NCBI GenBank assembly: GCA_903854805.1
Contig: CAINXK010000315.1
Span: forward strand, 1-11,004
DNA length: 11,004 nt
Source: an uncultured Anaerolineae bacterium
GTDB taxonomy: Bacteria > Chloroflexota > Anaerolineae > Anaerolineales > Villigracilaceae
Direction of reading: 5' to 3'
Each line of letters begins with the position of its first letter. Position 1 is the first letter of the stretch. Shown in pieces: positions 5,978-11,004 of the stretch. The notes beneath the pieces were generated by a model, which worked only from the letters and a program-made list of their open reading frames with translations, was not told where the DNA came from and searched no databases. Made by a program: the position numbers and the translations under genes.

Positions 5978-8900
5978 TTAGAATAAGGATGTTTGAGTTT
6001 CTGTAGGTAATCGGCTTTCACGAGCCAGGCGCTGTGTCTCGGACCAGCTTTGTACTAATGCATTGTAAGATAACGCCTCGGTAGCACGCTTTTTACGCTC
6101 GCAAAGATTGTAGAGGCGGTAACACAACTCGCGGGCAGTTTCGGCCTTAGCACCCAGTTTGGACATGAGTAGTGCCGCAGAACTTTCACCACCACCTTCT
6201 AAAACACGGATCAATTGATGAACCATCTCCCAAGCTGTCAGACGTTTATCTGTATTTGGATCCCAATTTTCAGGGAGTTCAGCAGGTTTGAGTAGACGCA
6301 CCTTGCCCTTACCTGAAGCAAGGATACCGGCTTCCACCATACCGTCGACGCTGGTATCTTTCGCACGCGCAAGGACGTCGGCGACACCAAATTCCCCTTC
6401 GGCAAAACCTGATTGTTCAAACCAGGCTAACGCCCAACGAGTGTCAGCGTCAAAATCACCTTCCTGTTCAGTCAGAGCTTCATCGAGAGTTTCGTTGATG
6501 AGTGCTAGCGCCTGGCGTATACTGAGGACCTTGCCCTGGGCATCGAGTACTTTATCATAGCGCGTATATATCGCCATTCCTGGTCCGATAGCCGCCTGAG
6601 CCAGGTCGACTGGTGCAATATTTCCTGCTTGTAAATTGGCCAGAGCGGAAGGTAATTCAGTTTGGAGAGCGGTAATGAATTCTCGACGGGTAGCTGTCGG
6701 GGCATTAGCCTCGCGCTTGCGACAAACCAACACGATGCTCGAGGCTAATGCATTACTTCCGCCCCTTTCGAGAACCCTTCCTTTCATTTCAGTTCGGATT
6801 GGCCATGTTCCAGTGATTGCAAAATTTGCTTGAATCACAGCGCCAAGGAAAGTTTCCCACCCCGTACTTGATGTGCCGTCTTTGCCTTCAGTTTCGGATT
6901 GTTTGAAAGCGTAATAGATCGTGACAGGAAAGGCAACATGGGCTTGGTCAGCTAGACGTTGCATAGCTTTCGTCATTCCGGTCAAGAAGAATGTTTCAGC
7001 TTTTTCTTTACTTCCATGACGATGAGGTGTTGCGATAAGCTCATCAGCTTTTGGCACCGACATTGTGGCAAATAGCTCTGGAAATTCGAATTGCAATGAG
7101 CGACGCAACCAAACATAGAAGAAGTCTGAGAGATCTGCATAATCAATGTTGTCGTAGTAAGGTGGATCAGTAGAAATAACTTTGCCGACACTAATACTCT
7201 GAGTGGCAGCATCTGCTTGAACAGCCTCGCCTAATGCAGAAGAACCTACAAGTGTTGAAAAGACTTCTACGATTGCTTCAAAAGCACTTTGGAAGTTACC
7301 TGAAGAAGAACCAAATGGGTTCCCCTCACAATAATCCCAAACCATAGGCAACGCTTGTCGCCCAAAAACATTTTGAATTTTTTGATACGCATTATCCCAA
7401 GACGCCTGGGAAGAACACCTCATCGTGAGGCGGGACACAGCAAAAGCCAAATATATTCCGATAGCCTTTGCATATAAGTCCCTGGCCAAATTATCATTAC
7501 TCCAAAACGTATCACTCCGATTATTGACTTCAAGACTATCACTAATAATATGCGCTCGTGCTTCTTTCACAAGATCGCATAAGGTAGTCAAAGTGATTAG
7601 TTGTCTGGATGTGAAAAGATCCCCCATATTATTTATTCCATAAACTGGGGGCTGGAAGTTTCGATGTTTTTTAGGCATCTCACAGTCAGGCTTCCAATCC
7701 GGTTTAGCATCAAGAGCCAACCTTTCAATTTCGTCAGCGGGCGATAAGTAAATACGTCCATGATCCCCATCAGCAACAATAGCCATCAATCGCGCACTCA
7801 TCCGTCCCGCATGACCTTCTGAACGAATATATTCATAAGGTAGTGGAGTACCTGACATCAAACACTTAAAGGCCGCCCGTTTACCAGCCGATGTACCAAG
7901 CTTAGTTGCCTCAAGATTCTTGGGTTTTCCTACTCTCACATTGAACCGATAACCGTTATTTTGAATTATTGGCTCAACATAGGCTTCGTTTCCTACTTTT
8001 GTCGAAATCATAAATGTTGAAGCAAGTGGTACATCTACCTGAGCAAATGCGGGATTTGGACTCTTTACAGTCCGTGCCCAAATCCAAGCGATGACTGTGA
8101 GCTTCCGCCCCACATATTCTTTCAAGTCAGGGCGTTCCTTTGCCATATTACTGGTTATTTCAATCTTCGAGTAAAGATGTCCTACTCGTTTTTCAGCTTC
8201 ATCACGCATCCATTGACCATAATAATGGACATCATCAGCCAGACCCTGTGCACCTTTCCAATCCTTTGACCAATAATCCTTCGCCTTGCGAGCATCTGGA
8301 TTTACGGGCGGTTTACCTGAGAATTTGGGCGGGACTTCAATCATGGCCTTGTTGATCATTACCGCAACCGGATTGAGGTCACTAGCATAACTATCTAGGC
8401 CGAGACGTTGTGCTTCTAATGGGAGTGCCCCACCTCCAGCAAACGGATCGTGAAAGTCAGGTAGTTTTTGCGGATCGAATAACTCTTTCGCACGAGGGTG
8501 GTCATTATTATCGTTGCATGTCCGCCTCCAACTTCGCCAAATTTCCTCACGTGCCGGTCGTATAACAGCCTCATTGGTAGTGTTCTCCCACAAAACTAGT
8601 GCTTCAAGGATTTCGAAAAGGCGTTGACGCTCCATATCGGCAACCGTACCTTCTAATGTTGGCAACTTTCCTGGTTCCACATTAGATGCACTACCTATCC
8701 CGGCAGCTCGTGCTTTATGATAAATTGCACTTCGGTCCTCCCATGATTTCAACCGCAATCGATATGCCTTCTCCGCTTTGCTTCGCAACAGTGGGTCGGC
8801 CAAAAGTTCCTCGACGTATTCGGATGGATCATCTACCGTCTGAGCGAATATTATCGCTCGCGCAGCAGCTAACGGACGCCTAGCCCACCAAAGATGAAGA

Positions 8901-9001
8901 GTAGATGGATGTCCAAGCCGGATGGATTTTTCCCGAGCTGAGGCAATGTTGATCGCTTCCAACGGAAGGGCGACTTCGATGAGTTTCTTTCTGGTTTTCA
9001 T
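5978..9001 (-). CDS. DUF1156 adenine-specific DNA methyltransferase (COG1743, PglX-like)
   Basis: This 1007-residue protein is predicted to transfer methyl from S-adenosylmethionine to N6 of adenine. The N-terminus is a textbook DUF1156 block (KLIEVALPLEAIN at 6-18, HPSTLHLWWARRP at 31-43). Motif I is HDPFAGGG (184-191) and motif IV is DPPYYDN (612-618), with the cofactor motif before the catalytic one. Family members normally carry a zinc ribbon between them. Here the matching positions read KSPNPAF (313-319) and CLMSG (380-384), so only one of the four expected cysteines remains. The C-terminal ~350 residues are probably for recognition or partner contact. ATG 8999-9001 has AGGA 9 bases upstream, and the gene lies 16 bases after the helicase stop. 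GC is about 37-40% in sampled central lines but 55-57% near both ends. The closest named role is PglX of type 3 BREX. Whether this one protects self DNA is inferred from family and context. Confidence 0.93.
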   Translation of the reverse strand: MKTRKKLIEVALPLEAINIASAREKSIRLGHPSTLHLWWARRPLAAARAIIFAQTVDDPSEYVEELLADPLLRSKAEKAYRLRLKSWEDRSAIYHKARAAGIGSASNVEPGKLPTLEGTVADMERQRLFEILEALVLWENTTNEAVIRPAREEIWRSWRRTCNDNNDHPRAKELFDPQKLPDFHDPFAGGGALPLEAQRLGLDSYASDLNPVAVMINKAMIEVPPKFSGKPPVNPDARKAKDYWSKDWKGAQGLADDVHYYGQWMRDEAEKRVGHLYSKIEITSNMAKERPDLKEYVGRKLTVIAWIWARTVKSPNPAFAQVDVPLASTFMISTKVGNEAYVEPIIQNNGYRFNVRVGKPKNLEATKLGTSAGKRAAFKCLMSGTPLPYEYIRSEGHAGRMSARLMAIVADGDHGRIYLSPADEIERLALDAKPDWKPDCEMPKKHRNFQPPVYGINNMGDLFTSRQLITLTTLCDLVKEARAHIISDSLEVNNRSDTFWSNDNLARDLYAKAIGIYLAFAVSRLTMRCSSQASWDNAYQKIQNVFGRQALPMVWDYCEGNPFGSSSGNFQSAFEAIVEVFSTLVGSSALGEAVQADAATQSISVGKVISTDPPYYDNIDYADLSDFFYVWLRRSLQFEFPELFATMSVPKADELIATPHRHGSKEKAETFFLTGMTKAMQRLADQAHVAFPVTIYYAFKQSETEGKDGTSSTGWETFLGAVIQANFAITGTWPIRTEMKGRVLERGGSNALASSIVLVCRKREANAPTATRREFITALQTELPSALANLQAGNIAPVDLAQAAIGPGMAIYTRYDKVLDAQGKVLSIRQALALINETLDEALTEQEGDFDADTRWALAWFEQSGFAEGEFGVADVLARAKDTSVDGMVEAGILASGKGKVRLLKPAELPENWDPNTDKRLTAWEMVHQLIRVLEGGGESSAALLMSKLGAKAETARELCYRLYNLCERKKRATEALSYNALVQSWSETQRLARESRLPTETQTSLF

Positions 9002-9017
9002 TTTTAATAATCCTATA

Positions 9018-11004
9018 TTATGAAGCGTCTTCAGCTCGCGCTAACAAGTCAGCAAAATTATAGTTAACGCTGGTCACGCCAAAATCCGGTTCACGACGGA
9101 AAGGCTGGCGCAGGTAATGAACTTTATGAAATCCGCCTGGGAGAAACTCGACCATCGCCAGGATGAACTCATCTGGCTTGTTGAGCGAATAACGGATCTC
9201 ATTATAGGTGACGGTGAGAACATCCGCGCCTGCGATGCGCCCCTTCACCTCGATAAAGCGCAGACCGCCTGTGTTCGGGATGCGACTCTCAATGTCATAG
9301 CCCAACTTCTCAAACTCGCGGTCCGTCGGCTCGAAACCTAGCCCCCGTTCAATGTCCATCACAATTTCACGGGCACGTGCCGCAGCAACCTGAGTATCCA
9401 CGCTTGTGGCGAGCTGTGCTACGGGCCTGCCGGTCATCAAGGCAATCAAGCCAGCCGGAACCACCAGAAAGCCACCCAAAACGACCGGAGGGAGCGGGGA
9501 CATCTGCGCTTCAAGCTTCAACTCTTCCAAGCGTTTTTCCAGTCGTCCTTGTAGCAAATCGGCGCGTTTCCTGGCTTCGCCCGAGTTCAACTTGGCGTTG
9601 GGTCTGCCCGCCTGTTCTTGCAGCTTAAGTTCTTCTGCCCGGTGATCCCAATAGGTGATCTCTTTGGTCAGACGCTCTTTCACGGCAGCTTCGGTCTTGG
9701 AAATCAAGGCAAGTTTCGGGTCACGCACTTCCTTGAAGTGTTCGGGCACCACAGAAGAGATGGCATAGAGCTGGGCCTTCTGCTCTAATGCGTGCGTAAT
9801 CCAGGCGCACTCAGGCCGGTTGAGGATTGCGTCCACACCCGGATTGCCTTCGCCCAATGGTTTAAAGTCGAGATAAGGCGCATAATGCACGTGCCTGGCC
9901 GATCCGCTGGCGTCAATTTCCACATACAGCACGCGTTTGGAGATCACCCGCCGTCCCCCATCACGATTCAGGTTGGCATCCTGAACGGCATGTTCGATAT
10001 AAAAGAGGACGCGCGGCTGAGTGCCAGAGTCGCTCTCATCGACCAAAATCGCGCCACGCCGCAGTAAATCGCGGTAACGCTCCAGTGTCAGGTCGATAAC
10101 CGAGTCAAGCAGCGGGTGCCCAGGGCAGACAAAAGCCGCCAGGGGTTGGCCCTGTGGCGCGATCAGATCTTTCTCGAAAGCAATGCGCTCGTAGCGCGGC
10201 AGCACGGGGTCACTCACCCCCATCATGCGGTCACGGTTGCGCACCTGAGCCGGAACGTGGGTAATCTCATAGCGGCGCGGCTCACGCTGCCGCACGGTCC
10301 CTCCCAGGCGCTTGAACGCCTCTTGGAAGAACGACTCAACATATTGCGGCTGCAACCGCCTGGCTTCAGCGCGTTCCATCTCTTCACGGATGCGCTGCAC
10401 ACGGCTGGCATCCATCACATCGTTGGCCAGTGCACGGTCCTCGATCAGATTCCCAAGCCGTTCGCGATCCAGTGCATTGTCCACTACGGTGGTCAGATAG
10501 GCGCGAACCTCCGGCTTGTCGCCTTCGCGGATCGCCTGGATCATCAAATCCCGCAACGACTTGCCCTCAAACTGGAGTTTGCCCAAAACATCGAATACCT
10601 GTCCGCCTAGCGATTGCCTGGCCTGTTCGAGCTTCTCCAGCAGGCGGCGGTAGACATCCCCTTCGCGGGTCTCTTCGGCCACCAGGTTCCACAAGTGACA
10701 GATTTCGGTCTGGCCAATGCGGTGGATACGCCCGAAACGCTGTTCGATGCGGTTGGGGTTCCAGGGCAGGTCGTAATTAACCATCAGGTGCGCGCGCTGG
10801 AGGTTGATTCCTTCGCCAGCGGCATCCGTGGCCAACAGCACCTGCACCTGTGGGTCGAATTTGAAAGCTTCCTGCACCTTCATGCGCTCTTCGCGCCCAA
10901 TCCCACCGTGGATCAAAACCACAGCTTCTTTGCGCCCAAGCAGCGAAGTGATGCGATCTTGCAGATAGTTGAGCGTATCGCGGTGTTCGGTGAAGATCAC
11001 CAGC
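9018..11004 (-). CDS. SNF2/SF2-type helicase with C-terminal DUF3883, 5' partial
   Basis: Only the C-terminal ~661 residues are in the window; the frame runs off the right edge. The GTG at 10998-11000 is an internal Val codon (LVIFTEHRDT, motif IV), not a start. Counting from that Val, motif V is ATDAAGEGINLQ (57-68) and motif VI is QRFGRIHRIGQ (87-97) with its arginine fingers, so this is the second RecA lobe of an ATP-driven DNA translocase. The Walker A/DEAH lobe lies outside. A charged coiled-coil-like stretch (about 430-500) precedes a short hydrophobic segment and then a DUF3883 domain (about 555-660) with GYDIES and FIEVKG. Such helicases (COG0553, BrxHII/DrmD-like) accompany methyltransferases in defence operons. 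The gene is first of the four visible operon members and GC-rich (41 of 60 at 10261-10320). TAA is at 9018-9020. Confidence 0.92.
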   Translation of the reverse strand, partial: LVIFTEHRDTLNYLQDRITSLLGRKEAVVLIHGGIGREERMKVQEAFKFDPQVQVLLATDAAGEGINLQRAHLMVNYDLPWNPNRIEQRFGRIHRIGQTEICHLWNLVAEETREGDVYRRLLEKLEQARQSLGGQVFDVLGKLQFEGKSLRDLMIQAIREGDKPEVRAYLTTVVDNALDRERLGNLIEDRALANDVMDASRVQRIREEMERAEARRLQPQYVESFFQEAFKRLGGTVRQREPRRYEITHVPAQVRNRDRMMGVSDPVLPRYERIAFEKDLIAPQGQPLAAFVCPGHPLLDSVIDLTLERYRDLLRRGAILVDESDSGTQPRVLFYIEHAVQDANLNRDGGRRVISKRVLYVEIDASGSARHVHYAPYLDFKPLGEGNPGVDAILNRPECAWITHALEQKAQLYAISSVVPEHFKEVRDPKLALISKTEAAVKERLTKEITYWDHRAEELKLQEQAGRPNAKLNSGEARKRADLLQGRLEKRLEELKLEAQMSPLPPVVLGGFLVVPAGLIALMTGRPVAQLATSVDTQVAAARAREIVMDIERGLGFEPTDREFEKLGYDIESRIPNTGGLRFIEVKGRIAGADVLTVTYNEIRYSLNKPDEFILAMVEFLPGGFHKVHYLRQPFRREPDFGVTSVNYNFADLLARAEDAS

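Noticed and set aside
10116..10780. Plus-strand open frames opposite the helicase
   Set aside because: Long antisense frames are expected in GC-rich genes; the helicase motifs on the other strand explain the region.
10998..11000. GTG as the helicase start codon
   Set aside because: The frame continues upstream to the edge and the residues are the middle of helicase motif IV, so the gene is truncated by the window.
1..11004. CRISPR array, tRNA or rRNA genes
   Set aside because: No spaced direct repeats of array type and no rRNA or tRNA-like conserved sequence were seen; almost the whole window is protein-coding.

Overview
The window looks like a bacterial accessory (defence-island type) region. 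It has a complete IS at the left edge and, filling the rest, one co-directional minus-strand operon of large DNA-modification and DNA-processing genes. The host cannot be named. Clear Shine-Dalgarno sequences show a bacterium, overall GC is moderate and uneven, and the protein style (DUF499/DUF1156 pair, AT-hook-bearing IS4-type transposase) would fit Chloroflexota or a similar environmental lineage, but that is only a guess.

Layout, left to right. 1-1448: an IS4-type element with matched terminal inverted repeats and an intact DDE transposase on the minus strand. 1449-1723: a plus-strand reading frame that stays open into the IS terminus, so it is probably the 3' remnant of a gene cut by the IS. 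1724-1841: intergenic, with an A9G9 double homopolymer and spaced TGTCC repeats. 1842-2597 (minus): an endonuclease/exonuclease/phosphatase (EEP) family nuclease. 2602-5964 (minus): a 1120-residue DUF499 ATPase with an N-terminal Swt1-type HEPN domain. 5978-9001 (minus): a 1007-residue DUF1156 adenine-specific DNA methyltransferase. 9018-11004 (minus): the C-terminal part of an SNF2/SF2-type helicase with a C-terminal DUF3883 domain. Its N-terminal motor half lies beyond the right edge.

Transcription of the operon runs right to left: helicase, methyltransferase, ATPase, nuclease. The gaps are only 16, 13 and 4 bases and each downstream start has a Shine-Dalgarno sequence, so the four genes are very probably made together. 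Helicase plus DUF1156 methyltransferase plus large AAA-type ATPase is the combination seen in BREX type 3-like and other methylation-based phage-defence loci. No PglZ-type phosphatase or other BREX marker is visible here, and the operon ends instead in an EEP nuclease. A reasonable model is that the methyltransferase marks self DNA, the ATPase and helicase act as sensor and motor, and destruction is done by one or more of three candidate nuclease activities (the EEP protein, the HEPN RX4H motif, the DUF3883 D-ExK-like motif). That model is inference. The methyltransferase also shows a degenerate zinc-ribbon region and a markedly lower-GC centre, suggesting modular exchange.
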